Positions 1-9,043 are shown, numbered from the stretch's first letter. The stretch: 64,000 bases of DNA from Acinetobacter bohemicus ANC 3994 (GCF_000367925.1 NZ_KB849164.1:1144898-1208897); one strand, 5' to 3'. Program-made: numbers and translations. The notes: generated by a model not told the origin, from the sequence alone.

Positions 1-720
1 ACCATGCCGCAAACTGCTGAAAATGTGGCAGCACAGTTCAATGTTAACCGTGCCGATCAAGATCAGTTTGCGCTTACTAGCCAACAACGCACCGCAGATG
101 CCCAAGCACGTGGTTTCTTCGAACAAGAAATCATTCCGGTCACTATTCCGCAGCGTAAAGGCGAGCCTGTGGTCATCGCTCAGGATGAACATCCACGTGC
201 CACCACGCTTGAAGCCTTAACCAAGCTAAAACCTGTGGTAAAAGCTGACGGTACGGTAACGGCGGGTAATGCCTCAGGGATTAATGATGGTGCAGCAGCG
301 CTACTGATTGCATCGGATGATGCGATTGTACAATACGGTTTAAAAGCCCGTGCCAAAATTATTGGCGCAACCACAGTCGGGGTTGAACCGCGCATTATGG
401 GCTTCGGTCCTGCACCTGCAATCAAAAAACTCTTAGCTCAAACCGGTTTAACCCTTGAGCAAATGGATGTGATTGAACTCAATGAAGCCTTTGCAGCTCA
501 AGCGTTGGCTGTCACACGTGACCTAGGTCTTGCTGATGGTTCAGACAAAGTCAATCCAAATGGGGGTGCGATTGCTTTGGGTCATCCACTCGGTGCATCG
601 GGTGCACGTTTGGTCACCACAGCACTGAACCAACTTGAAGCCACAGGCGGAACATACGCTTTGTGTTCAATGTGTATTGGTGTCGGGCAAGGCATCGCGC
701 TCATTATTCAACGGGTTTAA
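1..720 (+). CDS. catF: 3-oxoadipyl-CoA thiolase, C-terminal part (gene runs off the window)
   Basis: This is the last 239 residues of a thiolase of about 400 residues; the frame is open to base 1, so the 5' end and the N-terminal nucleophilic Cys lie outside. Visible motifs are NEAFAAQALA, the catalytic-His segment GGAIALGHPLGASGARL, and the C-terminal CSMCIGVGQG with the second active-site Cys, ending IIQRV as in PcaF/CatF. The family cleaves 3-oxoadipyl-CoA to succinyl-CoA and acetyl-CoA in the beta-ketoadipate pathway. The enol-lactonase follows directly. F followed by D matches the end of catBCIJFD in A. baylyi; in pcaIJFBDKCHG the gene pcaB lies between them. pcaF is the alternative name. 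Confidence 0.85.
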   Translation, partial: TMPQTAENVAAQFNVNRADQDQFALTSQQRTADAQARGFFEQEIIPVTIPQRKGEPVVIAQDEHPRATTLEALTKLKPVVKADGTVTAGNASGINDGAAALLIASDDAIVQYGLKARAKIIGATTVGVEPRIMGFGPAPAIKKLLAQTGLTLEQMDVIELNEAFAAQALAVTRDLGLADGSDKVNPNGGAIALGHPLGASGARLVTTALNQLEATGGTYALCSMCIGVGQGIALIIQRV

Positions 721-745
721 CACATCATAACTATATTAAGATATT

Positions 746-794
746 TCCCCTCCCTTTTTAAAGGGTGAGAAGTATTGCTTCGCAAGGAGGAATT
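746..794 (+). repeat. Short GC-rich dispersed repeat supplying the catD ribosome binding site
   Basis: A run of C and T (CCCCTCCC) is followed by AAAGGGTGAGAAGTATTG and CTTCGCAAGGAGG. A related copy stands at 1726-1774 and a partial one at 49012-49035; all share GAGAAnnnTGnTTCGCAAGG. The AAGGAGG at 784-790 lies six bases before the catD ATG, so the repeat itself appears to provide the Shine-Dalgarno sequence. Confidence 0.6.
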
Positions 795-796
795 TT

Positions 797-1573
797 ATGC
801 CAACATTTATTTCAAATGATGCAACCATCAATTACGCAACTTTTGGTGATGCAAATAAACCTGCGGTTATTTTTTCAAATTCGCTCGGGACTAATTATGG
901 GATGTGGCAACAGCAATTTAATCATTTTAAAAATGATTACTTTGTTATTTGCTATGACACGCGTGGTCATGGTGCATCTACTGCACCTCAAGGGCCTTAT
1001 AGCATCGAGCAATTAGGGCAAGATGTTATCCATTTATTGGATCACTTAAATATTAATAAGGCTACATTCTGTGGAATTTCCATGGGTGGTCTAACAGGTC
1101 AATGGCTCGCTATCCATCAACCTGAACGTTTTAACCATGTGATTGTCTGCAATACCGCTGCTAAGATTGGTCAAGAACAAGCTTGGCTAGATCGTGCAAC
1201 TTTGGTTCGTGAGCAGGGCCTCAGCCCGATTGCCGCGACTGCAGCATCACGTTGGTTTACCGATCCCTTTATCCAAAGCCAAGCAACAATTGTGGAAACG
1301 CTGAGTAACGACCTCGCAGCTAGCAGCGCAGAAGGTTATGCAAATTGTTGTGAAGCTTTGGCTAAAGCGGACCTGCGTGAACAACTCAAAGACATCACTG
1401 TTCCAGTCTTGATTGTTGCGGGTATGCAAGACCCTGTAACTACGGTGACAGATGGTCAATTTATGTTGGATCGTATTCCGAATGCTCAAATGTTTGAAAT
1501 TAATGCCTCGCATATTTCAAACATTGAATGTCCAAATGAGTTTAATCAAGCAGTTCAACGCTTTATTGCTTAA
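797..1573 (+). CDS. catD: 3-oxoadipate enol-lactonase
   Basis: 258-residue cytoplasmic alpha/beta hydrolase that opens 3-oxoadipate enol-lactone to 3-oxoadipate. It shows the nucleophile elbow CGISMGG (Ser near residue 96), an early SNSLGTNYGMW loop of PcaD/CatD type, an Asp in AGMQDPVT, and the C-terminal catalytic His in INASHISN. A strong AAGGAGG lies six bases before the ATG. It is 76 bp downstream of catF with no terminator visible between, so it is probably co-transcribed and the last gene of the operon. The equivalent pcaD protein cannot be excluded without the upstream genes. Confidence 0.85.
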   Translation: MPTFISNDATINYATFGDANKPAVIFSNSLGTNYGMWQQQFNHFKNDYFVICYDTRGHGASTAPQGPYSIEQLGQDVIHLLDHLNINKATFCGISMGGLTGQWLAIHQPERFNHVIVCNTAAKIGQEQAWLDRATLVREQGLSPIAATAASRWFTDPFIQSQATIVETLSNDLAASSAEGYANCCEALAKADLREQLKDITVPVLIVAGMQDPVTTVTDGQFMLDRIPNAQMFEINASHISNIECPNEFNQAVQRFIA

Positions 1574-1657
1574 CATAAAAATCAAATGCTTAAGCCTCAC
1601 TTATTTGTAGTAATACTTTTCACTTAAGAGTAATTCAATGATTACTCATTTAAAAAT

Positions 1658-1774
1658 CTCCCCTAACCCCTCTTTGAAAAAGAGGGGAACTATCTAGAAT
1701 TTAAAATAATTTTATATTCTTGAAACTCCCTCCTTTGAAAAAGGATGAGAAACACTGTTTCGCAAGGGGAGGAT
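1658..1774 (+). repeat. Two adjacent degenerate copies of the GC-rich repeat
   Basis: At 1658-1688 there is a hairpin-forming copy (CTCCCCTAACCCCTCTTT followed by GAAAAAGAGGGGA). At 1726-1774 a fuller copy matches the unit at 746-794, with GGATGAGAAACACTGTTTCG followed by CAAGGGGAGGA. Both lie downstream of catD in a gene-free region, and no ORF depends on them. Confidence 0.55.
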
Positions 1775-1927
1775 TTAAAAATGCTTCAGTGAACAGGATT
1801 GCACTTATCTGTGGTAATGCTGATCAGTTAAGCTGTTTGGTAATAGACTCCTTAACTTTTTAATTCTTTACAACGGAGTCTTATATTTTTAAATCAAATA
1901 CTTGGAACTCATCTATTACTTTGGATA

Positions 1928-2165
1928 AGCCCAAATGAGAAACTCAAAATATATTTTGAGTTCGCAAGAAAGGCATCTTGCGGCGCAGTGCGCCTCACCG
2001 CAAAACTCGTCAAATCCCTTTTATTAATTAATAAATCGCAGAAACTATACTTTTCCAAAGTAGTCTTGCCTCGAACAGTTGCGGATGACATTTCCGTGTA
2101 TCGAATAACATCATGAATTTAAAAAATAAAATGCCAGTCAATTTCTTAACTGACTGGCATTACAC
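1928..2165 (-). repeat. Dispersed composite repeat, copy 1 (reverse orientation)
   Basis: Read on the minus strand this begins with a hairpin (ATGCCAGTCA pairing with TGACTGGCAT), continues with CATCCGCAACTG, then TATAGTTTCTGCGATT, then GCAAGATGCC and AACTCAAAATATATTTTGAG followed by TTTCTCATTTGGGC. The same blocks occur in the same order at 48720-49006. The 60-codon ORF inside (1909-2091, minus) is probably not a gene because the other copy does not keep it. Confidence 0.65.
2124..2160 (-). terminator. Terminator of the tetR gene at 2280
   Basis: A perfect 10-bp stem (2131-2140 with 2151-2160) is followed on the minus strand by TTTTATTTTTTAA. It lies 120 bp beyond the stop of the TetR gene and is also the outer hairpin of the composite repeat. 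Confidence 0.6.
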
Positions 2166-2279
2166 TTATTTGTGGGGCTTTTGCATTATCACTATTCAAA
2201 AGTCACAGTGCTTAATATACAAAAACAAAACCTTGTGAATCCGACACCATGAATTTCATTATTAGAAAAGGTGACTAAT

Positions 2280-2897
2280 TTAAGTATTCATATGAACTTT
2301 AACCAATTGATTAAAGCCCAATAATGCTTTTTCAATCACAGCATCTTTTGAAATTTGTTCAGATACTTCAAAAACATTGTGAATAATCAAAGATGCTAAA
2401 CCATGTGCAAAAGACCATGCCGCTAAAGCAGCTGATCGCACTTCTTTAGATTGAATATCTTGCCCCAAAACATCAGCCACGCATTGTTCTACCACAGCAT
2501 AGGCTTGCTTACGTGCTGTTAGTAGCTTGCCATTCATTTCACTGTGCGCCAACTGTGAACCAAACATCAGTTGATACATTGCAGGATGATCAAACGCAAA
2601 TAACATGTAAGTCCTGCTCAAAATCTGCATTTTATTTTGATTTTCAACATTGACCTGACATTGAACCAATACTTTTTCGAGTTGATTGAACCCTTCTGCT
2701 GCCAAGTGACTAATTAGTTCATCTTTATTGGCAAAGTGATGATAAACAGCCGTTGCACTCACGCCTAGCTGTTCCGCAATTGCTCGAATTGACAATTTAT
2801 CCGGCCCCACTTCTTCAAGCATTTTCTTTGCTTGATCAATAAGTTGAGACTCAAGATTACCGACATGGTAATGCTTCCGATTCGCTATTTTGCTCAT
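2280..2897 (-). CDS. TetR/AcrR family transcriptional regulator
   Basis: 205 residues. The N-terminal half holds a TetR helix-turn-helix, LSIRAIAEQLGVSATAVYHH followed by FANKDELI (about residues 35-62). The C-terminal domain is of the usual ligand-binding size, with FAFDHPAMYQLMFG, a pattern common in regulators with an acyl-CoA or small hydrophobic ligand. It is divergent from the crotonase/flavoprotein/reductase operon, 132 bp away, with a 6-bp-arm dyad at 2932-2949 between them, so it probably represses that operon and itself. The ligand cannot be told from the sequence. Confidence 0.85.
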   Translation of the reverse strand: MSKIANRKHYHVGNLESQLIDQAKKMLEEVGPDKLSIRAIAEQLGVSATAVYHHFANKDELISHLAAEGFNQLEKVLVQCQVNVENQNKMQILSRTYMLFAFDHPAMYQLMFGSQLAHSEMNGKLLTARKQAYAVVEQCVADVLGQDIQSKEVRSAALAAWSFAHGLASLIIHNVFEVSEQISKDAVIEKALLGFNQLVKVHMNT

Positions 2898-2931
2898 GAG
2901 TTATATATTTCAAATCATTTTTTCTTCATGC

Positions 2932-2949
2932 ATTTATCCTAGCATAAAT
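2932..2949. promoter_or_regulatory. Dyad in the TetR/crotonase intergenic region, candidate operator
   Basis: ATTTAT and ATAAAT flank the six bases CCTAGC: perfect 6-bp arms located between the two divergent start codons. Assignment as the TetR operator is inference from position only. Confidence 0.4.
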
Positions 2950-3029
2950 TTAAAAATGCTGCTTGCTGCATCTTTACAGTGTTAAGATTTAGCAGTAGAG
3001 TAATTTTTAAACATCACACGGATAAAATA

Positions 3030-3869
3030 ATGACTCAAATTTATGAATGTTTTCAGATCACAGTGGCCGATCAAATCGCCCATTTACAACTCTCTCGACC
3101 AGAAAAAGCCAATAGCTTAAATCTTTCATTTTGGAGAGAATTTCCACAAGCGATTCAACAGTTAAATAAAACTGGGCAAATTCGAGCACTGATCATTTCG
3201 GGTCAAGGCAAAGTCTTTTGCGGTGGTTTAGATTTAGACATGTTTAGCAATCAAATTGAATTTCATGCAGCCAATGCCATCGATCGTGAAGGAACTATGC
3301 AGAGCCTTGGCTTAATGCAGGAAACTTTGACCTGCCTTGAAAAGGTGCGGTTTCCTGTGATTGCTGCAGTGCATGGCAGTTGTGTCGGTGCTGGCTTTGA
3401 TTTAATTGCTGCGTGTGATTTTTGTTTTGTTTCCAATCAAGCCAAATTTCGAATCGAAGAAACCAATATCGGTATGATGGCGGATATCGGCGTTTTACAA
3501 CGCTTGCCGCATCAAATTCCTTTTAATGTTGCACGTTACTTGGCTTTAACTGGAGATACTTTAACTGCGGAAGATGCTTATCGCTTAGGTTTAGCAGTTA
3601 AAGTTTTAGAAACACCAGAAGCTTTATTGGAACATGCTTTTGCAGTGGCTAAAAATATTGCTTCAAAACCACCGATTGCAATTCAAGGCATTAAACGAAG
3701 CTTGATTTACAGTCGTGATCATTCAGTTACCCAAGCCTTAGACCATACGGTGATGCTGCAATCTGCCATATTAAACGGACAAGATATTTTAAAAATGGTG
3801 CAAAGCCGTATGTCTGGTCAAACTGCACAATTTGATGACTTAAAACCGATTCATTTTGCTGAAGCATAG
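3030..3869 (+). CDS. Enoyl-CoA hydratase/isomerase (crotonase), dienoyl-CoA isomerase-like
   Basis: 279 residues from the ATG at 3030; an in-frame GTG at 2979 adds 17 residues without crotonase similarity. Crotonase signatures: SRPEKANSLN, the oxyanion-hole segments KVFCGGLDLD and GSCVGAGFDL. The active-site stretch RIEETNIGMMADIGVLQRLP carries the acidic pair seen in delta3,5-delta2,4-dienoyl-CoA isomerase (ECH1), whose equivalent reads LAADVGTLQRLP. The likely role is shifting double bonds in an unsaturated acyl-CoA. It is first in a three-gene operon with a flavoprotein and a ferredoxin-type reductase, which suggests processing of unsaturated acyl chains. Function beyond the family is inference. 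Confidence 0.8.
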   Translation: MTQIYECFQITVADQIAHLQLSRPEKANSLNLSFWREFPQAIQQLNKTGQIRALIISGQGKVFCGGLDLDMFSNQIEFHAANAIDREGTMQSLGLMQETLTCLEKVRFPVIAAVHGSCVGAGFDLIAACDFCFVSNQAKFRIEETNIGMMADIGVLQRLPHQIPFNVARYLALTGDTLTAEDAYRLGLAVKVLETPEALLEHAFAVAKNIASKPPIAIQGIKRSLIYSRDHSVTQALDHTVMLQSAILNGQDILKMVQSRMSGQTAQFDDLKPIHFAEA

Positions 3870-3951
3870 TATTTGATTTAAATCTTTAAAAAACCGTAAC
3901 GCAATCATATTTTTTTAACCAAATCTTAACACTGATAAGTTGGAGATCAAG

Positions 3952-5478
3952 ATGCAAACATTTGATGTCGTGGTGATTGGATCAGGAAATGCTGGACTCA
4001 CAGCAGCCGTCACTGCACAAAAAGCAGGTAAAAAGACCTTATTGGTCGAACGCCATAATATTCCTGGTGGATGTGCCACCTCTTTTGTTCGAGGCGATTT
4101 TGAATTTGAAGTTGCACTACATCAGCTCAGTGGTCTAGGCACAGAACAAAGCCCTTTTATCATGCGACATATCTTTGAACAACTTGGTGTAATGGATAAA
4201 GTTGAGTTTGTTCAGGAACATGCGTTATACCGCTTAGCCATTCCAAATCAAATTGATATTACCCTGCCTGCAAGTTGGTCAGGCATCCGTAAAATACTAC
4301 AAGAGCACTTTCCTTTAGAAAGTGAAAATATCGATCAATTTATGCTGGCATGTGAAAAAGTTTCTGTTGAAAGTTTTACTACATTGCCACAAGCGCAAAA
4401 AAATAACAGTACCGAACTTCTAGAGCAGTTCTGCCCTTATTTTAAGCGCTACGGTTTACGAACAGCACATGATGTTTTGAATGAATTTTTTACTGATCAA
4501 ACGCTGATTAGTATTGTCGCAGCCTATTGGTTTTATTCAGGTGTACCACCTAAAGAACTCTTGTTTTCAGATCTCGCCGTCATGATTTATGCCTACGCTA
4601 TTTTTAAACCTTGGCATATCAAAGGTGGTTCACAAGCCATGTCCAATGCGCTGCTTGAATCCTTTTTAGAATCAGGGGGTGAAGTCCGATTTAATTGCAG
4701 TGTCGATAAAATCATAACAGAGCATCAAGCAGTCAAGTCGGTCAAACTTGAAGATGGCTCTGAAATTCAGTGCAAAGCCGTTATTTCTAATGCCAGTCCA
4801 ATTTTGGTTTTTAATGAAATGTTGGATCAACCTTCACCATTACAAGTACAACAAGATTTTAAGTCGCGTCGTATGGGGACTTCTGCATTTGTGATTTATT
4901 TGGGTCTAGATTGTACTCCTGAACAACTCAATATCAATGCACCATCCACCTTCATTTCGTCCACCATGGATTGGTCTGAAACCTATGCCAACATGCAAAG
5001 TTTTGACAGTCCAATTTCAGGCATGCTGACGTGTTATAACTTTGATGATCCTGATGCAGCACCACAAGGCAAAAGCCAAGTCGTACTTGTCTGTTTGCAA
5101 TATGCAGATGTTTGGGAAAAAGTAAAAGCTGAGGATTATGCAAAAACCAAATACCGCTTTGCAGATGAGTTGATCAATTTAATTGAGCAGGTTTATCCTA
5201 ATCTTCGTCAGCATATTCAAGAAGTTGAAGTTGCAACACCGCTGACTATGATGCGCTATTTAAATACGCCAGGCGGTGCAATTTATGGATTTAGACAAAC
5301 CCCAGAAGATTCCAGTTTAATTCGAGAACGCTTAAATCACATACAAGGACTTTATTTTGCAGGTGCGTGGACATCGATGGGCGGTTTCCAACCCACCTAT
5401 ATGGCAGGTGTAGCCACGGCAAAAGCCGCTGCTCAACAGCTCGATAAAAGATCAGAACAGGAGTTCAGTTATGTCTAA
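3952..5478 (+). CDS. FAD-dependent oxidoreductase of the CrtI / retinol saturase family
   Basis: 508 residues from the ATG at 3952, which has GGAG eight bases upstream. The N-terminus VVVIGSGNAGLTAAVTAQKA is a Rossmann FAD-binding GxGxxG, followed by ERHNIPGGCATS as in phytoene desaturase and retinol saturase proteins. The C-terminus has LYFAGAWTSMGGFQPTYMAG, the second FAD-contacting motif. The family desaturates, saturates or isomerises conjugated polyenes. No carotenoid gene is nearby; the companions are an ECH1-like crotonase and a [2Fe-2S] reductase overlapping its 3' end, so an unsaturated lipid substrate is likelier. Substrate and direction of reaction are unknown. Confidence 0.8.
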   Translation: MQTFDVVVIGSGNAGLTAAVTAQKAGKKTLLVERHNIPGGCATSFVRGDFEFEVALHQLSGLGTEQSPFIMRHIFEQLGVMDKVEFVQEHALYRLAIPNQIDITLPASWSGIRKILQEHFPLESENIDQFMLACEKVSVESFTTLPQAQKNNSTELLEQFCPYFKRYGLRTAHDVLNEFFTDQTLISIVAAYWFYSGVPPKELLFSDLAVMIYAYAIFKPWHIKGGSQAMSNALLESFLESGGEVRFNCSVDKIITEHQAVKSVKLEDGSEIQCKAVISNASPILVFNEMLDQPSPLQVQQDFKSRRMGTSAFVIYLGLDCTPEQLNINAPSTFISSTMDWSETYANMQSFDSPISGMLTCYNFDDPDAAPQGKSQVVLVCLQYADVWEKVKAEDYAKTKYRFADELINLIEQVYPNLRQHIQEVEVATPLTMMRYLNTPGGAIYGFRQTPEDSSLIRERLNHIQGLYFAGAWTSMGGFQPTYMAGVATAKAAAQQLDKRSEQEFSYV

Positions 5479-6637
5479 TATTCAAGTCCTCAATGCCGTG
5501 ACCGGTTATCAAGAGATTATTCAGGCCAAAAATGCATTAGAACAAAGTGGTACAGATTTTTCTGAATATACAGGTCAAATTGCCAACATCATGCAGACCT
5601 TACATCCGAAACGTTTGAATTTAGTTGTAGTTGAGATTATTCAAGAAACAGTAACAACCACAACCATTCGTTTGGCGTCTAAGCATAAAAATCCCCTGCC
5701 TGCTTTTCAGGCTGGACAATACATCAACTTATTTTTGACGATTCAAGGCACTTATACTGCACGACCTTATGCGATTGCATCGTCTCCTTCAGAAAACCAA
5801 TATTATGATTTGACCATTAAAAAAGCAGACGGTGGGTTTGTCTCTCATTATTTGGTCGATCAAGTCGTGATTGGACAGGAGTTTCAAAGCAGTGGCCCAA
5901 TGGGGAATTTTCATCATAACCCACTCTTTCATGGCAATGATTTAGTCTTTTTAGCGGGTGGTTCAGGCAGTGTGCCTGCACGCAGTATGCTTCTCAATAT
6001 CTTAGATCAAAATTTACAACAACGCTTTCATCTTATTTATCTCAATAGCTTTGAAAATGATGTCATTTATGCAGAAGAACTGCGTGAACTGGCACGCCAG
6101 TATGATCATTTTACTTTGACAGAAATCATTACTCGTCCGACTGCCCAGTATCAGGGCGAAACTGGCCGTTTAAGCAAAGAGCGCTTAACCAGCTTATTGG
6201 GTACTTCACTTGAAAATAAAATGTTTTATATTTGTGGGCCAACGCCTTTTAATCAAAGCTGTCAGCAATTATTAGCTGATTTGGCTGTCCCAGCGAAAAG
6301 AATTCGTGTTGAAGCAAATGGGGCACCTAAAACACCCCATCAACAACAGCACTGGCCAACTGAGATTTGCTTAACGCAAGAAGTAACGGTTACTGTAAAA
6401 GGCAAAGGACAGTTTAAAACCACAGTTGGTGAGCCACTATTAAACAGCTTAGAACGTAATGGTTATTTTGTAGAAAATGCATGTCGCTCAGGTGAATGCA
6501 GCCTATGTCGTGTCAAATTGATCTCTGGTCAAGTGTTTAATCCCGAAGAGGCACATCTGCGTAAATCAGATCGTAATTTTGGCTGGATTTACAGTTGTGT
6601 TGCATTCCCACTGACTGATATTGAAGTATTAATCTAA
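5471..6637 (+). CDS. Ferredoxin-NAD(P) reductase with C-terminal [2Fe-2S] ferredoxin domain
   Basis: 388 residues. After about 50 residues with no recognised domain comes an FNR-type FAD domain (ARPYAIASSP is the flavin-binding RxYS/T motif), a nucleotide-binding domain (LAGGSGSVPARSML and FYICGPTPF) and a plant-type ferredoxin domain with Cys338, Cys343, Cys346 and Cys376 (CRSGECSLC, then YSC). It passes electrons from NAD(P)H through FAD to the cluster and on to a partner. The start overlaps the flavoprotein gene by eight bases, indicating translational coupling; the flavoprotein is the natural electron acceptor. The class resembles phenylacetate or vanillate reductase subunits. Confidence 0.87.
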   Translation: MSNIQVLNAVTGYQEIIQAKNALEQSGTDFSEYTGQIANIMQTLHPKRLNLVVVEIIQETVTTTTIRLASKHKNPLPAFQAGQYINLFLTIQGTYTARPYAIASSPSENQYYDLTIKKADGGFVSHYLVDQVVIGQEFQSSGPMGNFHHNPLFHGNDLVFLAGGSGSVPARSMLLNILDQNLQQRFHLIYLNSFENDVIYAEELRELARQYDHFTLTEIITRPTAQYQGETGRLSKERLTSLLGTSLENKMFYICGPTPFNQSCQQLLADLAVPAKRIRVEANGAPKTPHQQQHWPTEICLTQEVTVTVKGKGQFKTTVGEPLLNSLERNGYFVENACRSGECSLCRVKLISGQVFNPEEAHLRKSDRNFGWIYSCVAFPLTDIEVLI

Positions 6638-6646
6638 TCCAACCGA

Positions 6647-6691
6647 GGCTGAAATTAAGTGTGTTAATTTCAGCCTTTAATTGCTGTTTTT
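6647..6691 (+). terminator. Terminator of the crotonase-flavoprotein-reductase operon
   Basis: A perfect 12-bp stem (GGCTGAAATTAA with TTAATTTCAGCC, loop GTGTG) is followed by TTTAATTGCTGTTTTTT, ten bases after the reductase stop. Confidence 0.8.
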
Positions 6692-6767
6692 TATGTATAA
6701 GAGACCTCTTTCACAAGTCATCTTTTGATCAAATATATTGCTTATTTACATGATAAATAGAAATTTT

Positions 6768-7937
6768 TTAGATCAGTTCAACTGCAATTGCGGTTGCTTC
6801 ACCACCGCCAATACATAATGCTGCAATACCTTTTTGACCACCAGTACGTTTTAACGCATGAATTAATGTCACAATAATACGCGAACCGGATGAACCTAAT
6901 GGATGTCCTAGTGAGCAAGCGCCACCATTCACATTGACTTTGCTTTGATCTAAATTAAAGGCATCAATAGCTGCCATAGTGACCATTGCAAAAGCTTCAT
7001 TAATTTCCCAAAGATCAACTTCCGTAGCAGTCCAACCCGTTTGCTTTAAGACTTTCTCAATCGCACCCACTGGAGCAATGGTGAATTCAGAAGGATGCTG
7101 GGAGTTGCTTGCATAAGCTACAACTTTCGCAATCGGTTCAAGACCGCGTTCAGCTGCAATGTCACCTGAAGTTACAACAAGTGCAGATGCACCATCACTG
7201 ATTGAACTGGCATTTGCAGCAGTAATCGTACCATCTTTTTTGAATGCTGGGCGTAAAGTTGGAATTTTATCTGCTTTGGCATTAAGAGGCTGTTCATCTT
7301 GCTCAACAATGACATCACCTTTACGACCAGATACCGTTACAGGGACAATTTCAGCTTTGAAATAACCATTATTAATTGCAGTCACCGCTTTATTTAAAGA
7401 GCTGATCGCAAAAGTATCTTGTTGTTCGCGGGTATACCCTTTTTGATCTGCCATGTCTTGTGCAAGTACGCCCATAGAAAGACCTGTTTCAGCATCTTCT
7501 AAACCTTCTTGGAACATATGATCTATGATTTTACCATGCCCCATACGGTAACCTGCACGTGCTTTTTCAAGTAAATATGGTGCATTGCTCATAGACTCCA
7601 TGCCCCCTGCAACGACAATTTGTGCAGAACCGGCTTTAATTGCATCAGCAGCTTGCATAACCGCTTTCATACCTGAACCACAAATTTTATTGATGGTAGT
7701 TGCGCCAGTAGAATCTGGTAAACCTGCCTGACGCATGGCTTGACGTGCTGGACCTTGTTTTAAACCCGCAGGCAGAACACAACCAAAAATCACTTCATCA
7801 ATATCTGATGGCTGTAAGCCTGAACGTGCAACCACTTCTTTAATGGCAACAGCACCTAAATCGGGTGCTGTACATGAAGATAGTGATCCTTGGAAACCAC
7901 CCATTGCGGTACGAACAGCATTTACAATAACAATCAT
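6768..7937 (-). CDS. Acetyl-CoA acetyltransferase (thiolase)
   Basis: 389 residues, full length for a biosynthetic-type thiolase. The nucleophile Cys86 sits in NKICGSGMKAVM; NEAFAMVTMAA, the catalytic His in GGACSLGHPLGSSGSR and the C-terminal Cys in ALCIGGGEATA complete the active site. It interconverts two acetyl-CoA and acetoacetyl-CoA (AtoB/PhaA class) or cleaves short 3-ketoacyl-CoA. It is convergent with the reductase operon and stands alone. AtoB, PhaA and a broad acyl-CoA acetyltransferase cannot be separated here; the catF product at the window start is a distinct paralogue. Confidence 0.87.
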   Translation of the reverse strand: MIVIVNAVRTAMGGFQGSLSSCTAPDLGAVAIKEVVARSGLQPSDIDEVIFGCVLPAGLKQGPARQAMRQAGLPDSTGATTINKICGSGMKAVMQAADAIKAGSAQIVVAGGMESMSNAPYLLEKARAGYRMGHGKIIDHMFQEGLEDAETGLSMGVLAQDMADQKGYTREQQDTFAISSLNKAVTAINNGYFKAEIVPVTVSGRKGDVIVEQDEQPLNAKADKIPTLRPAFKKDGTITAANASSISDGASALVVTSGDIAAERGLEPIAKVVAYASNSQHPSEFTIAPVGAIEKVLKQTGWTATEVDLWEINEAFAMVTMAAIDAFNLDQSKVNVNGGACSLGHPLGSSGSRIIVTLIHALKRTGGQKGIAALCIGGGEATAIAVELI

Positions 7938-8417
7938 TTTCTCATCCTAATTTCTAAATTTTGTTGTTTAACATGAACCCTAAATTTGAAAGACATAACC
8001 CTATGTGTTCAAAATTAAGAATATGTCCATTCGAATCATGGTTGAATACAATATCTTTTCTATAAATTACTTTGAATTGAATGATTCATCATAAAACCTC
8101 ACCGTTAAATAGACGACTGGAAGACCGCCTGATCAGAATATTCTTCTCTTTGCATTTGCTCAGTGAGTCTATTTTTTAGTGTAAAAAGACAATAAAATAA
8201 TTATTCCTCAATTGGAATTTTATTGATGATTCTTGACCTCTAAGGTTCTCATTGATTGACTTTTAATTATGGCTATGCAGTTGATAGAACTTGTCAAAAT
8301 AAAATATTTATTTAAAATATTAATTGCCAGTCATACTCGACAATGGTGGAATACTCATTGCTATTTTATATAGTATATAGTCACTTCGCTTTTTAATGTC
8401 TTTTTGGGACAATTGCA
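7938..8417. other. Intergenic, promoters only
   Basis: About 480 bp between the thiolase and a TetR gene, both transcribed outward. An AT dyad TATATAGTATATA at 8367-8379 could be a TetR operator but is of low complexity. I see no RNA gene or ORF remnant. Confidence 0.4.
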
Positions 8418-9026
8418 ATGAATACAGTACGCCAACAAAATTTTCTATTACGTAAAGAGAAAATTTTAGCCATGGCAGAAACGCTGTTGCTAGATAACAA
8501 TCAGGATATTACGCTTGGAGAACTCGCCTCTGAACTTGATATTGCCAAGGGTACAATTTATAAGCATTTTAAAAGTAAAAATCAGCTTTATTTAGAACTG
8601 ATTATTTTAAATGAAAGAAAACTATTAGAAATTTCAAAGAAATATAAAAATAATATTAAAACCTATGTTTCTCAATACATGCTTTACAACATGCTCAATT
8701 CTAACCGCACAATTTTATTGCATGTCATTGAAGACCGCTTGACCAATAACGAAAAAAAATTAAAAGAATTATTTGAGGAATTATATCAAGTACGGGAAGA
8801 ACGGATTATTGAAATCAAGGACATGACGGATGAATATCTAAAATCTTTAGATAGCGCGATGTCTATTCGCGATTATTTATCTTATGTCTGGACAGTGACT
8901 TATGGTGCGTCTTTATTACTCAATTCAACGCATTATCAAAAATCAATTGGTTCACGAGAACGCTTAATCAAACTTTATATTAATCAAGCACTCATGACAC
9001 CAGATAAAATATCTTCCGTGGGTTAA
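8418..9026 (+). CDS. TetR family transcriptional regulator
   Basis: 202 residues. The helix-turn-helix is clear: ITLGELASELDIAKGTIYKH then FKSKNQLYLEL (about residues 30-62). The C-terminal domain is helical and charged, with KLKELFEELYQVREER, and differs from that of the TetR at 2280. Neighbours are a divergent thiolase and a convergent LysR gene, so no obvious target operon is adjacent; autoregulation or thiolase control is possible. A long hairpin follows at 9044-9071. Confidence 0.82.
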   Translation: MNTVRQQNFLLRKEKILAMAETLLLDNNQDITLGELASELDIAKGTIYKHFKSKNQLYLELIILNERKLLEISKKYKNNIKTYVSQYMLYNMLNSNRTILLHVIEDRLTNNEKKLKELFEELYQVREERIIEIKDMTDEYLKSLDSAMSIRDYLSYVWTVTYGASLLLNSTHYQKSIGSRERLIKLYINQALMTPDKISSVG

Positions 9027-9043
9027 GCCTTGTTTCAATCAAG

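Noticed and set aside
180..425. 81-codon frame on the minus strand within catF
   Set aside because: It is the shadow of a clear thiolase gene; no ribosome binding site and no protein-like motif.
1909..2091. 60-codon minus-strand ORF in the composite repeat
   Set aside because: The related copy at 48720-49006 does not keep this frame, so it follows from the repeat and is probably not a gene.
8367..8379. TATATAGTATATA dyad as TetR operator
   Set aside because: Low-complexity AT sequence; symmetry can arise by chance.
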